In this document: one piece after another, positions 26,598 to 35,721 of the stretch | How the letters are laid out: every line of letters begins with the position of its first letter | Position numbering within the stretch: position 1 is the stretch's first letter | Assembly: GCA_947500135.1 (NCBI GenBank) | Contig: CANMQX010000005.1 | Span: 62,001-126,000, forward strand | Length of the DNA: 64,000 nt | From: an uncultured Paracoccaceae bacterium | Lineage (GTDB): Bacteria; Pseudomonadota; Alphaproteobacteria; Rhodobacterales; Rhodobacteraceae | Reading direction: 5' to 3' | The notes under the pieces: generated by a model | Told to the model about the DNA's origin: nothing | Seen by the model: only the letters and a program-made list of their open reading frames with translations | The model's database searches: none | Program-made: the position numbers and the translations under genes

Positions 26598-26822
26598 TCA
26601 GCCGTCGTGGCGAAAGGTCTGGCTGATCAATTCAGCGCGGGTCATGCCTTTGGCGGCCAATTCTTCCTCACTCAGGTTTGCAATGGCCTGCAGGGCCGCC
26701 GTGCGGGAATTGGATTCAGCCAGGCTAATCAGCCATGCGCCAATTTTGCGGAAAGGAAGGGTTACAAGTTCGACCAGCATTTCGCGGTCGGAAATCAGTG
26801 TGTTGTCAGCGCGGGTTACCAT
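26598..26822 (-). CDS. DUF1127 family protein
   Basis: A 74-aa protein with the longer DUF1127 layout: an N-terminal helix (REMLVELVTLPFRKIGAWLISLAE) and the C-terminal LQAIANLSEEELAAKGMTRAELI. The start at 26822 has GAGG seven bases upstream; the longer frame to 26954 is not supported. Unlike the copy at 13254-13469, no CCTCCTCCC hairpins follow it. Confidence 0.8.
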   Translation of the reverse strand: MVTRADNTLISDREMLVELVTLPFRKIGAWLISLAESNSRTAALQAIANLSEEELAAKGMTRAELISQTFRHDG

Positions 26823-27023
26823 GATGTGCCTCATCAATGTGAATGTCTGCCCTCCCGGTAACAGACATAAGACGGGCCGAATTCGTGGACAACGCCGCTC
26901 TTTGCAATGCCACCATGCAGCAAACGCAACACTACGCTTGAAGATCGATAACATACGGCGACCCGCACGAGACGCCCAAACCGGCCATCCCGTCGCGGAT
27001 CATCTATGCATTAGCACGAACGC

Positions 27024-27617
27024 TTAGTTTTTTGCAGCTGTAGGCTTTTTCGTCTTCGGCGCAGGCTTGGACGTTGCCTTGACCGGTTGCGGCGCTGCGA
27101 CCTTTGCTGCGCGCTTTACCGGTGGCTTTGGGGTTACCTTGGCGACCGGCTTAGGCGTTGCTTCTGTCACTGGCGCCTTCGCAACCTTGGCAGGCCCTGC
27201 TGCTGCGACCTTCTGCACCGGCTTGGTCTTTTCCTCCGGCGCAGGTTTTGGGGCAGGTGCAATCACCGCGATGGTTGGCACCGGTTTCGCTTTTGGCTTT
27301 GACGCGGCTGTCTTTACGATTGGTGCTGTTGCCACCACTTCAGGTTTGGCAGGCGGCATTGGCGCTGCGGCAACGACGACAGGTTTAGCGGCCTTTGCTG
27401 GCGTCACCCGCTTCTTTGTCACGACTTTGGCTTTGGGGGCTTGCCGTTTGCCCGGTGTGGTCGCGGTTGGGGTCGACCAGAATGGGGCAACCATTGCCTT
27501 TTGCGCGGCAACGCCTTGGTCAAAGATCGCCTGTGAAAGGCGCAGTTGCTGGGTCATGATCACGCCAGATGCGCGCATCATCTCGGCAGATAGGGTGAGT
27601 GTAATCGCTGGCGTCAT
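27024..27617 (-). CDS. Phasin-like N-terminus with Lys/Ala/Pro-rich tail
   Basis: A 197-aa, very basic protein. The first 45 residues form one helix (LSAEMMRASGVIMTQQLRLS, then QAIFDQGVAAQKAMVAPFW), reminiscent of phasins or other surface-binding helices. The remaining 150 residues are low-complexity Lys/Ala/Pro/Val, like histone-H1-type DNA-binding tails. Such architecture could tether granules or compact nucleic acid, but this is inference. GAGGGA lies just upstream of the start. The opposite strand also has a 184-codon open frame, a composition artefact. Confidence 0.7.
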   Translation of the reverse strand: MTPAITLTLSAEMMRASGVIMTQQLRLSQAIFDQGVAAQKAMVAPFWSTPTATTPGKRQAPKAKVVTKKRVTPAKAAKPVVVAAAPMPPAKPEVVATAPIVKTAASKPKAKPVPTIAVIAPAPKPAPEEKTKPVQKVAAAGPAKVAKAPVTEATPKPVAKVTPKPPVKRAAKVAAPQPVKATSKPAPKTKKPTAAKN

Positions 27618-27725
27618 CTGACATCCCTCAGGTTATGGAAAATCTCGCGACCGCAGGATAGCGCATTTCTTTTGCTGTTGCAGCATTTTTCTGCATTGCA
27701 GCAATCTATGCGGCAATGCGTCCAG

Positions 27726-28181
27726 CTAAGCGTGATCAGGGTCCAGACGCGCCAACATCCGCAACCTTGGCACATGACGTCTTGTATACACATATCGCGC
27801 CCACAACCGCATGAGAGGCGTAGAAAATCCAGCATCTATCGTGACATGGTCGGTCAACCGTGCCCCATCCTCCAAAGCGGTAACGGTCAGAACATGTTCC
27901 CAACGCCTGATCGATCCGCCACTTTCGACACTTCGGAACATGTGACCAATTGGATCCAGTTCAGCCAACTCCATGCGATAATCCATTGGCGGCATCCACC
28001 CAAACAACCGCACCTTCACCTCAAACACATCCCCTGATTCGAGATGGCCTTCCATTGGCATACCTTCAAACGTGGCGATGCCCTTCATCGCCTCCGCAAA
28101 GCAGGCAAAGTCTGTGGCAACATGCCAGACTGCCGCTGGCGAAGCTTGATAGTCGTGTGAAATTACAACCGGTTTTGCCAT
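27726..28181 (-). CDS. SRPBCC family protein
   Basis: A 151-aa START/Bet v1-like fold protein. It opens with VISHDYQASPAAVWHVATDFACF (first strand and helix) and has the strand pattern DVFEVKVRLFGWMP, HVLTVTALEDGARLTDHVTID and a long C-terminal helix. Such proteins bind hydrophobic ligands or act in polyketide-type chemistry. No ligand can be assigned. Confidence 0.8.
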   Translation of the reverse strand: MAKPVVISHDYQASPAAVWHVATDFACFAEAMKGIATFEGMPMEGHLESGDVFEVKVRLFGWMPPMDYRMELAELDPIGHMFRSVESGGSIRRWEHVLTVTALEDGARLTDHVTIDAGFSTPLMRLWARYVYTRRHVPRLRMLARLDPDHA

Positions 28182-28262
28182 TCTGCGTACCCCGTCCAGC
28201 CAATCAGGTTCACGCCCCTATCCATCACAAAACCGCATCAATGGCCATATCAGGAACACAAC

Positions 28263-28290
28263 AAAAAAAGGGCGCCCAAAGGCGCCCAAA
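28263..28290 (-). terminator. Intrinsic terminator of the beta-helix gene
   Basis: On the minus strand GGGCGCC-TTTG-GGCGCCC is followed by seven T. It lies about 20 bp past the stop of the 763-aa gene. A textbook intrinsic terminator. Confidence 0.9.
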
Positions 28291-28308
28291 TTCCGGTTTT
28301 CCAGATGA

Positions 28309-30600
28309 TCAGTCTTCTGACGCGTCCATGCGAACCTGATAGCGGACGGTGCCCTTGACGGGCTGCGACCAGTTGATCTGAACGCTGCGCAAATCAGACC
28401 CGCGTTCACCCACGGCCCAAGGATAGTCATGGATACGTGTGCCGCCAGAATTGGTGATCTGGCCCTCGGGCACAACAGATTCGACATGTTTCGCGTGACC
28501 GCCAAAGGGCAGATATGTGCCCGTATCCATGGTCCAGGTTGTCGCCTCTGTTGCTTGGGTATGTGACAGATACATCGGATTATGGGCCGGCTGGTTCACA
28601 TTGTGATAAATATTGCCGGTAAATTCCAGCTTGCGGGTCCGGTTGAAATCAAGATCGGCGAATGTCGTATCAACGGCATCAACCCGATCAATGCGCCCAT
28701 TCAACGACCGGAACACATTACTCACCACCGAAAACCCATTGATGTAGTGGCCGGGGCCGTAAGGTTTGATGACGATAAAGTTGAACCAGCTGGCAACATC
28801 ATTGGTTGTGAAGATATTGCCGGTGATCGCCAATCCACCAAAGGAAAACTGATTGCCCAGCGCCGGTGCGCTCGAATGTTCATTGGTCCATTCAATGAAA
28901 TTATTATCGCAATAATTGCCGGTAAAAACACTCTTGGGATTCAACTCGGTCAGAATGATGCCGCCCATACGCGGGCCGTTCACCTCATCATCGCCATGAA
29001 ACCAGTGATTGGCCGTAATCAGGTTGCCAGTGCCCGCCAGAACGCAGAAATGCTTGAATTTGCTGGTGCGGTTGTCACGAATTTTCACGTCATTTGCATT
29101 GGCGTTAAAGCCAACGCTGACCCGGTTCAGAACCGGCACATCCTGTTCGTCGGAAATGAACTGGCAGCGATCAATCATCATTCCCTGACACCCACGACCG
29201 GGCGAAGTGATGCCACGATCCTTGGGACGGTTGATGAAACAGTCACGGACATGAAATGTGAAACCATCCGCCGACATCATGATGCCGCTGGCGGTGCCCC
29301 GGCACTGAAACTCGATATCATCCAGCACAAACTGGCTGATCTTTTCGAAGCCGGAAAAATCCAGCATGTATTTGAACCGGGTAAAGGTGAAATTCTGCGT
29401 GCCTTCGGCATCATAAAGTGGCTGGCTCAGCTCAATCGTCTGCCCGCTGACATTCACATCCGTGACGTAAATCTCGCGGCCCACCCCATTGCCTTCGACA
29501 AGCGATCCAATGGCAATATTGGCCGCATCCGCCACATTGATCAGGCGCTTGTCATCGGACGCCGAATAGGTCGCCTGCGACGTGACAACCGTTGGGTCCC
29601 AGGCCGCGCCATCAACGGGTTGGATCTGCCCGTTGCGGATCACGCGGCGGGTCTCAAACCGGGTCCGGGTCGGATCAGCGGCCTGCAAGTCAACCGGTTC
29701 TGTCAACGAAATGCGTCGCCCGTTCAGATCCAGCGACTCGTGATCAGAAAAATTTATGAGGGCCTGAAATGCCTTTTTAAAGGCAACCTCCTCGTCCTCA
29801 AATGCCTCGACATAAGTCTGGTAATTATAGTCACGGCGCAAAATGAAACGATGTTCGGGTGCTTGCACAACCGTCCCTTCAAACCGTACCTTATTTTCCA
29901 GCGTCACACTGTCATTCAACAGATATGTACCTGCGGGGATAACAACAGTCCGGCCATTGGCGGCAGCGTCGGCTGCGTCAAAAGCTGCTGCATCATCGGT
30001 GACACCATCACCCTTGGCCCCGAAATCCCGCACATCCACCAATGCAACCAGATCACGGGTAAACAGCGATGAAACATCCTCAATCTGGATGTCATCGACA
30101 CGCACCAACCCGCCATCTGGACCCGTCAACTCAATCCCCAGATGCCCGTAATTGGCACCGTTCCAATCCAGATCAATGCCGGTGCGGTCGGCAGTCCCGA
30201 TGATAGCACTGACCTCAACAATCTGACCGTAAGTGGTCAACTGCACCGACGGGCCCGCCTCTGGCAGGCCAACTGCCGCCGCACCACCGGCCAACCCGGC
30301 CCAACCCGACACGCGCACCGCTGGCAATGGCCCGGCAACGGCCTTCACCCGGGCAGACACACGCAAATAACACCCCGGCAGGATCGGGGTCTCGCCCATA
30401 TAGCGGACGCGCGTCACGCTCTCTGATTTCAGAACCTCAAGGCAACCGGCAAAATCCTGATCGGCGGCAACAAACACACCTGACCCGCTGACCGCATATG
30501 TGTCCGACCCCGGCGTGCCATCGCCGCTTGACCACACGCCAAGCCCTGCCGCAAAGGGCAATGGGTTAAACACAATCCCGTCGGTAATCGCCTTGTTCAT
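28309..30600 (-). CDS. Pectate-lyase-like right-handed beta-helix protein (GH28-related)
   Basis: A 763-aa protein. Residues 1-180 form an N-terminal beta-rich, possibly carbohydrate-binding domain. From about 187 the Pectate_lyase_3 motif VDVRDFGAKGDGVTDDAAAF starts a parallel beta-helix with PAGTYLLN and many N-x-F/I turns (TGNIF, TGNYCDNN). There is no recognisable Sec signal peptide. Such proteins are polysaccharide lyases, hydrolases or phage-like tailspikes. No phage genes are nearby, so a role in extracellular polysaccharide is more likely. The start has AAGGG eight bases upstream and a terminator-like hairpin 20 bp before it. Confidence 0.75.
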   Translation of the reverse strand: MNKAITDGIVFNPLPFAAGLGVWSSGDGTPGSDTYAVSGSGVFVAADQDFAGCLEVLKSESVTRVRYMGETPILPGCYLRVSARVKAVAGPLPAVRVSGWAGLAGGAAAVGLPEAGPSVQLTTYGQIVEVSAIIGTADRTGIDLDWNGANYGHLGIELTGPDGGLVRVDDIQIEDVSSLFTRDLVALVDVRDFGAKGDGVTDDAAAFDAADAAANGRTVVIPAGTYLLNDSVTLENKVRFEGTVVQAPEHRFILRRDYNYQTYVEAFEDEEVAFKKAFQALINFSDHESLDLNGRRISLTEPVDLQAADPTRTRFETRRVIRNGQIQPVDGAAWDPTVVTSQATYSASDDKRLINVADAANIAIGSLVEGNGVGREIYVTDVNVSGQTIELSQPLYDAEGTQNFTFTRFKYMLDFSGFEKISQFVLDDIEFQCRGTASGIMMSADGFTFHVRDCFINRPKDRGITSPGRGCQGMMIDRCQFISDEQDVPVLNRVSVGFNANANDVKIRDNRTSKFKHFCVLAGTGNLITANHWFHGDDEVNGPRMGGIILTELNPKSVFTGNYCDNNFIEWTNEHSSAPALGNQFSFGGLAITGNIFTTNDVASWFNFIVIKPYGPGHYINGFSVVSNVFRSLNGRIDRVDAVDTTFADLDFNRTRKLEFTGNIYHNVNQPAHNPMYLSHTQATEATTWTMDTGTYLPFGGHAKHVESVVPEGQITNSGGTRIHDYPWAVGERGSDLRSVQINWSQPVKGTVRYQVRMDASED

Positions 30601-30619
30601 CGATGCACCCTTTCGCAGC

Positions 30620-30651
30620 TATATAACAAAGGCCCGGGTGATGGCCGGGCC
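30620..30651 (-). terminator. GC-rich hairpin with T-rich tail in the leader of the beta-helix gene
   Basis: GGCCCGG-N7-CCGGGCC on the minus strand, followed by TTTGTTATAT. It lies 20-50 bp before the ATG of the 763-aa gene. It could be a second terminator for the upstream PstS-like gene or an attenuator-like leader element. Confidence 0.5.
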
Positions 30652-30729
30652 GCTGCGCAAAGGGATAAATTGAATCCTTGAATAGCCACTGACAGCACCG
30701 TGACGGTGGATGATGCAACACCATGCGAA

Positions 30730-30757
30730 AGCAAAAGCGCCAGCAAATGCTGGCGCT
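30730..30757 (-). terminator. Terminator of the PstS-like/OmpA gene
   Basis: Perfect 10-bp arms AGCGCCAGCA/TGCTGGCGCT (30736-30745, 30748-30757) with a 2-nt loop, followed on the minus strand by TTTTGCTTT. It starts about 30 bp past the stop codon of the 542-aa gene. Confidence 0.75.
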
Positions 30758-30788
30758 TTTCTGAACGCTATCGATCTGGTTATGCGGC

Positions 30789-32417
30789 CTAGCGCAGGTT
30801 CGACCGGCTATCGGGCAGGCGCAACCACACTTCGACACGACGGTTGCGGGCGCGGCCCACTTCACCGTCGTTACACGACAGCGGCAGCAGCTCACCATAG
30901 CTCAGCGGCACCAGCCCAAGACGTTGCGCCGTGCCTGGGTTCAGCGCATCGCCCAAGATCGCACGCACAGCATCTGCACGCGATTGCGCCAGCGCTGTAT
31001 TGCGGACACGGTCACCGATGGAATCGGCGAAACCAACCAGCAAAACCTCAAGCCCATCAAATTCACCGGCTTCCATGCGGCCTGCAAGTTCCTCGATATT
31101 GCGGATCGATTCCACATCCAGAACGCTTGATCCTGTGTTGAAACGGAACGACACGCTCAGACGGTCGGCACCACGCAACTGCTGCATCATGTCCGAATAC
31201 TGGGCACCGTCAAAATCAGGTTCCACAGCGGCGGTATGCACCAACATCATGCCCATATCCTCAAGCCGCATCCGCTCCAGCTCGCGATCGATAAAGTTGC
31301 TTTCTTTGATGTAGGACTGCGCCTCTGTCGTCAGGGTCCAGTCCAGGAACGCCTTCGCTTCAGGATGGATCGCGCCAGGGGTGGTGTATGCATAAAGACG
31401 CCGCGACAGCGCATAACCTTCAATCTTCATCCGGAAATCTGTCGGCGGTGACAGCAATCCGCATTCTTCTCGGATATCCAGCAGATTGACGTCATTTGTT
31501 CGGGCCAACCAACGCCCCACAAAACCAATACCGCCACGATCTGCAATCACGGCATCAACCATGTCCTGATACGCACTCCAGCGGGTCACATCTGCGGTTT
31601 CGTCCCGATTGTTGGGGCGAACCAGGGCATCCATCATGACGGCACGGTCGCCTGAACCCTCACCAAAGGAATTGACGCTGATGGGATAATCGCCACCGCC
31701 AAGCTCCAGCCAGTTTGTGATTTCGCCGGACCAGATCCGCGCGATATCAAAAGAGCTGAGGTTACGAACAGGATTGTCGGGATGCGTGATCATCACAATC
31801 CCATCAACACCCAAAACAGTCTCGTTTGCGGTATCGCGCAGGTCCGGGATACCGGCCGATGCGATTTTTGCGACGTCGCTATCTTTCATCCGGCGGTCCG
31901 CAACACCAATCGCGGCAACACCATCAGCAAGCGCTGGGAAAGCACTGCCAGACCCGCGGCTCTGCAAATCAATCTCTGCCCGCAATGATCCGTCTGCATT
32001 GGTCAGGCGGATGATACGTTCCGCCGGTTCATCGGTCGGGGAAATTTCGAATGTCGCCCCAACAGATTCTGCATATCCACGCAGCAGGTTAGGTATCAAC
32101 GTCGTCCCAACTGTCCGCGACCCATAAATCCCAAACTCTGGACCAAAATTGGAAACTTCAGGGCACACCAGACCAGTACAGGTCACACTGGCCGCCTGAA
32201 TGCGCAAAGTGCCTAAATCCCCGGCCTCTACAACATAAACAGAACCATCATAACTAAGCAGATTGCCCGTAATTGACATGGTCCCGTCATTGGACTCTAG
32301 CTGCACTGGCGCAGATTGCTGCGCAAATGCCGTTGTGCCCGCAAGCACTGTTACTCCACATAGAAACGCGCCAGCGAGGGTTATTCCCTTACGCGCGCAA
32401 AGATCAATAATGGCCAT
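30789..32417 (-). CDS. PstS-like phosphate-binding protein fused to OmpA domain
   Basis: A 542-aa secreted protein. After the signal peptide (ends near AFAQQ, residue 34) comes a short beta domain. A PBP-like phosphate-binding fold follows, with GSRTVGTTLIPNLLRGYAE, RGSGSAFPALADG and the NSFGEGSGDR loop. From about residue 420 an OmpA peptidoglycan-binding domain appears (SVSFRFNTGSS..., GFADSIGDRVRNTALAQSRA, GRARNRRVEVW). The domain pairing suggests phosphate or ligand binding anchored to the cell wall. GGAGG lies four bases upstream of the chosen ATG. No pst permease genes are nearby. Confidence 0.85.
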   Translation of the reverse strand: MAIIDLCARKGITLAGAFLCGVTVLAGTTAFAQQSAPVQLESNDGTMSITGNLLSYDGSVYVVEAGDLGTLRIQAASVTCTGLVCPEVSNFGPEFGIYGSRTVGTTLIPNLLRGYAESVGATFEISPTDEPAERIIRLTNADGSLRAEIDLQSRGSGSAFPALADGVAAIGVADRRMKDSDVAKIASAGIPDLRDTANETVLGVDGIVMITHPDNPVRNLSSFDIARIWSGEITNWLELGGGDYPISVNSFGEGSGDRAVMMDALVRPNNRDETADVTRWSAYQDMVDAVIADRGGIGFVGRWLARTNDVNLLDIREECGLLSPPTDFRMKIEGYALSRRLYAYTTPGAIHPEAKAFLDWTLTTEAQSYIKESNFIDRELERMRLEDMGMMLVHTAAVEPDFDGAQYSDMMQQLRGADRLSVSFRFNTGSSVLDVESIRNIEELAGRMEAGEFDGLEVLLVGFADSIGDRVRNTALAQSRADAVRAILGDALNPGTAQRLGLVPLSYGELLPLSCNDGEVGRARNRRVEVWLRLPDSRSNLR

Positions 32418-32636
32418 ATTTCCTCCAACCACTCACCATTCACTACTGCCCACGAAGGCAGTAACAACATATTAAATAACACAATTCGGGCCGAATAGTG
32501 TCCAAATCAAATACAATGTTTACCTATGGTAAATATTATTAACGCATTGATTGCAGGCAATTTTTTTACACGCGCCAATTCGATCGGGAAAGCGACCCTC
32601 AAAAAATGACACATTCAGACATTGAAATATAAAGAA

Positions 32637-33041
32637 TCACGCACCCACATCGGGCGCTGGTAACAACTGAACGCCGTTGATTTGCCAGCCAGTTGGGGTC
32701 TCAATCATCTGGTAGTCAAGTACGTGCAGCCCGCCATTTGCATCGCGGATCATCACCTTTTGCCATTGCGCACCCGAAATCTCGCGTAGTTCCAGAAAAC
32801 GGACATCGGCATTATCCCACACCATGGGATATCCGCGCTGTACCATCATACCAAAATTGCCGGGGTCACCAAAAAGGCGCTGAATATTGGGGCTGGCATA
32901 TTGCCAGGCTTCTGCGACGTCGCGATCATTAAACGCCTGCAACTGGCTTCCTATCACACCCTCAATAGCTTCCGCATCCTGCGCGGCAACCGGCATGGCC
33001 GCGAACAAAATCCCCAAAACCAATGCAAAAAGTCGTGTCAT
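32637..33041 (-). CDS. DUF4864 secreted protein
   Basis: A 134-aa protein with a clear signal peptide (TRLFALVLGILFAAMPVAAQ). The mature domain matches DUF4864: VIGSQLQAFNDRDVAEAWQYASPNIQ, GYPMVW, and the C-terminal YQMIETPTGWQINGVQLL, an NTF2-like fold. The start at 33041 has GGGAGG six bases upstream. Function unknown. Confidence 0.85.
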   Translation of the reverse strand: MTRLFALVLGILFAAMPVAAQDAEAIEGVIGSQLQAFNDRDVAEAWQYASPNIQRLFGDPGNFGMMVQRGYPMVWDNADVRFLELREISGAQWQKVMIRDANGGLHVLDYQMIETPTGWQINGVQLLPAPDVGA

Positions 33042-33356
33042 GATGGCCTCCCAATTCACATCCTCTATCAATGGATACGGCCTAACCGACGATTTAGTTC
33101 TTTTCTTTGTTGGTTTCGGCTTCAGCCCCACTGCAAAACTTACCGATTTGGCAAACCATTCAGCCTACACCCGCGCGCCCGTCAATCGCGCACGGGGATA
33201 CCTCTTGCACATCTGCACAACCGGCCCGACAAAGCTGATACATACGAATAAGTGTGGGCCTTCCCTTTACGAGAAATGTCAGGATGCCCGACAATCAGGC
33301 GGTTATAAATGGCAACAACGGCATCGCGGTCCATGAACCGCAATACCGCAGATTGA
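33042..33356. other. Gene-free stretch upstream of the DUF4864 gene
   Basis: Only a small GCGGT-N6-ACCGC hairpin (33326-33341) after lysS is visible. No open frame with a ribosome site, no RNA gene and no repeat seen. Confidence 0.4.
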
Positions 33357-34925
33357 TCATTCCGCCAAACGCGCCTTGATCAGCGTGACGGTTTCATCAA
33401 CACCATATAGCGCGATGAAACCACCAAAGCGTGGGCCTTGCGATGCACCAAGCAGCACCTCGTAAAGCGCCGTAAACCATGCACGCAAAGGATCAAATTC
33501 ATGCGCCTTACCGACTGCAAAGACCATGGATTGCAGTTCTTCGGCATCCAGCCCGCCATCCCAAACCTTCAACCGCGCAACCAGATCTTCCATCGCGGCG
33601 CGTTCCTGATCGGTCGGGGCGCGGTAGATCTTGGTCGGCTTCACAAAATCATTATAGTAGCGCACAGCAAAGCCCGCAGCCTGATCCATCTGCGAGTTCT
33701 TTTCGGCTGACGCATCGGGCGCATAACGCTGGATAAAGCCCCAAAGTGTCTCTTTATCCTCAGCACCCGACACGGACGCCAAATTCAACAGCATCGCAAA
33801 AGGCACCACCATATCCGATGCAGGCACATTATGGCCGTGGATATGGAAGACCGGGTTATTCATCCGGGCCGCCGCATCCTGATCGGCATAGGCACGCAAC
33901 TGCTGGTGATACTCATCAACGGCTTTGGGGATCACATCAAAATGCATCCGCTTGGCCGTTTTGGGCTTGAGATACATGAAATATGACAGGCTCTCCGTCG
34001 ACGCATAGGACAGCCATTCATCAATCGAAATCCCATTGCCCGATGACTTCGAAATCTTCTGGCCGTTCTCATCAAGGAAAAGCTCATAGGAAAAATGGTT
34101 TGGCTTGCGCCCGCCCAAAATCTCGCAAATCCGGTCATAGATGGCGGTGTTGGTGGCATGTTCCTTGCCATACATCTCAAAATCGACATCCAGCGCGGCC
34201 CAGCGGGCACCAAAATCGGGCTTCCATTGCAGCTTCACATTGCCCCCAGTGACAGGCAACGTCCATTCGCGACCATCCTCATCATCAAAGGTGACTTCAC
34301 CCTTCGCGCCATCGACATTCTTCATCGGCACATACAAAACGCGGCCCGTTTCAGGATGAATAGGCAGGAAAATCGAATAGGTCCCCTGCCGTTCCTCGCG
34401 CAGCGATTTCAGCATCACGGCCATGATGTCGTTATAGCGGGCAGCGGCGCGCAACAACACCTCATCAAACTGGCCAGAGCCATAGAATTCGCGCGCCGAA
34501 TAGAAGTCATATTCAAACCCAAACGTATCCAGAAACCGGCGCAACATCGCGTTGTTATGATCGCCAAAGCTGTCATGGGTACCAAACGGGTCAGGCACGG
34601 ATGTCAGCGGCTTATGCATATGTTCTGCCAACGCATCGGGGTTCGGCACATTGCCCGGCACCTTGCGCATGCCGTCCAGATCGTCGGAAAAACAGATCAA
34701 CTTCGTGGGGATATCCGAAATCACCTCGAACGCGCGACGGATCATCGTCGTGCGCAGGACCTCACCAAATGTCCCGATATGTGGCAGGCCGGACGGGCCA
34801 TAGCCTGTCTCAAACAGCACATACCCCTTCTCAGGGGCCTTTTTTTCATACCGTTTGAGCAACGCGCGCGCCTCAACAAAGGGCCAGGCCTTGGATGTCA
34901 TCGCAGCGTCGCGCAAATTGGTCAT
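33357..34925 (-). CDS. lysS: Lysine--tRNA ligase, class I
   Basis: Charges tRNA-Lys. This is the class I (archaeal-type) enzyme found in many alphaproteobacteria instead of the class II LysRS. Seen: HIGH-type PSGLPHIGT (about residues 44-52), the KMSKS-type KISKSSGNG (about 289-297), and a Cys/His-poor C-terminal anticodon domain. About 522 aa, normal for the family. I prefer the ATG at 34925 with AGAGAA upstream over 34937. Confidence 0.95.
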   Translation of the reverse strand: MTNLRDAAMTSKAWPFVEARALLKRYEKKAPEKGYVLFETGYGPSGLPHIGTFGEVLRTTMIRRAFEVISDIPTKLICFSDDLDGMRKVPGNVPNPDALAEHMHKPLTSVPDPFGTHDSFGDHNNAMLRRFLDTFGFEYDFYSAREFYGSGQFDEVLLRAAARYNDIMAVMLKSLREERQGTYSIFLPIHPETGRVLYVPMKNVDGAKGEVTFDDEDGREWTLPVTGGNVKLQWKPDFGARWAALDVDFEMYGKEHATNTAIYDRICEILGGRKPNHFSYELFLDENGQKISKSSGNGISIDEWLSYASTESLSYFMYLKPKTAKRMHFDVIPKAVDEYHQQLRAYADQDAAARMNNPVFHIHGHNVPASDMVVPFAMLLNLASVSGAEDKETLWGFIQRYAPDASAEKNSQMDQAAGFAVRYYNDFVKPTKIYRAPTDQERAAMEDLVARLKVWDGGLDAEELQSMVFAVGKAHEFDPLRAWFTALYEVLLGASQGPRFGGFIALYGVDETVTLIKARLAE

Positions 34926-35037
34926 AATTTCTCTCATGTCATAATGTCGCGGCCCCTATGACCCCAACAACGGGCACTCCCTATTGCGAGAGCGGCACAG
35001 CGTCAATAAATGGGGTGCAGAACCCGAAGGAAAAGAC

Positions 35038-35457
35038 ATGCTCAACGATGCCCCCATGACAGCGCAAGACGCGCTGGCCGCTTTGATGATCGCCGTATCG
35101 GCCTCTGATGAAAACATCAGCACGTCAGAGCTGGTCAAGATGAGCAATGCAATCAACAACCTGCCCGTGTTCGCAGGCTACGATGCCGAACGGCTGCCGC
35201 GTATGTCCAAAATGGTGTTTGATCTGCTTGAACAGGTGGACGGGTTAGAAGCACTCTTTGGCCTGATCCGGGATGCCCTGCCCGAAAAGCTGTTTGAAAC
35301 GGCCTACGCATTGGCCTGTGACGTGGCCGCAGCCGACGGCATGATCGTCGGGCCAGAGGCGCGCATGTTGGAAGAAATCCGTGACGAACTAGAACTTGAC
35401 CGGCTTCACGCCGCCGCCATCGAACGCGGCGCGCGGGCACGGCACATGACACTCTAA
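35038..35457 (+). CDS. TerB-like tellurite-resistance family protein
   Basis: A 139-aa helical protein with the TerB-type acidic motifs: ALMIAVSASDENISTSELVKM and LACDVAAADGMIVGPEARML, two related helix-loop-helix repeats with conserved Asp/Glu pairs suited to bind divalent metal. The start at 35038 has AAGGA seven bases upstream. No ter cluster is nearby, so a tellurite role is not implied. Confidence 0.8.
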   Translation: MLNDAPMTAQDALAALMIAVSASDENISTSELVKMSNAINNLPVFAGYDAERLPRMSKMVFDLLEQVDGLEALFGLIRDALPEKLFETAYALACDVAAADGMIVGPEARMLEEIRDELELDRLHAAAIERGARARHMTL

Positions 35458-35538
35458 GCAAATAACGTCTTGCAAGCGTCAAATTTTGAACATAGTTCAA
35501 TAATACGATTGACCCCAAGTAGTTAAGAAAGAATATCC

Positions 35539-35721
35539 ATGCCCGCAATCTTCCTCAGCCTTATCGTCCTTGCCTGTAGCCTCTATGCGATCCTGCAAGT
35601 CGTGACATCGGCAGAAAGCACCGTGAACAAGACAGTCTGGACATTGCTGATCCTGATCGTGCCGGTAATTGGCTTTATCATCTGGGTTGTTGCAGGGCCA
35701 AGGTCCACCAAGGCCGCCTAA
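35539..35721 (+). CDS. PLDc_N-type small membrane protein
   Basis: A 60-aa protein with two membrane helices separated by AESTVNKTVWTL. The block W..LIL..P..G...W...GPR is the phospholipase-D N-terminal (PLDc_N) motif, which also occurs in short stand-alone proteins. It overlaps the convergent dacB stop by 4 bp. Confidence 0.75.
   Translation: MPAIFLSLIVLACSLYAILQVVTSAESTVNKTVWTLLILIVPVIGFIIWVVAGPRSTKAA

Noticed and set aside
27067..27621. 184-codon plus-strand frame rich in Gly, Ala, Phe and Thr
   Set aside because: Mirror of the Lys/Ala/Pro codons of the real minus-strand gene.
28582..30072. 496-codon open frame on the plus strand
   Set aside because: Lies fully antisense to the beta-helix gene, no ribosome site, composition of a shadow frame.
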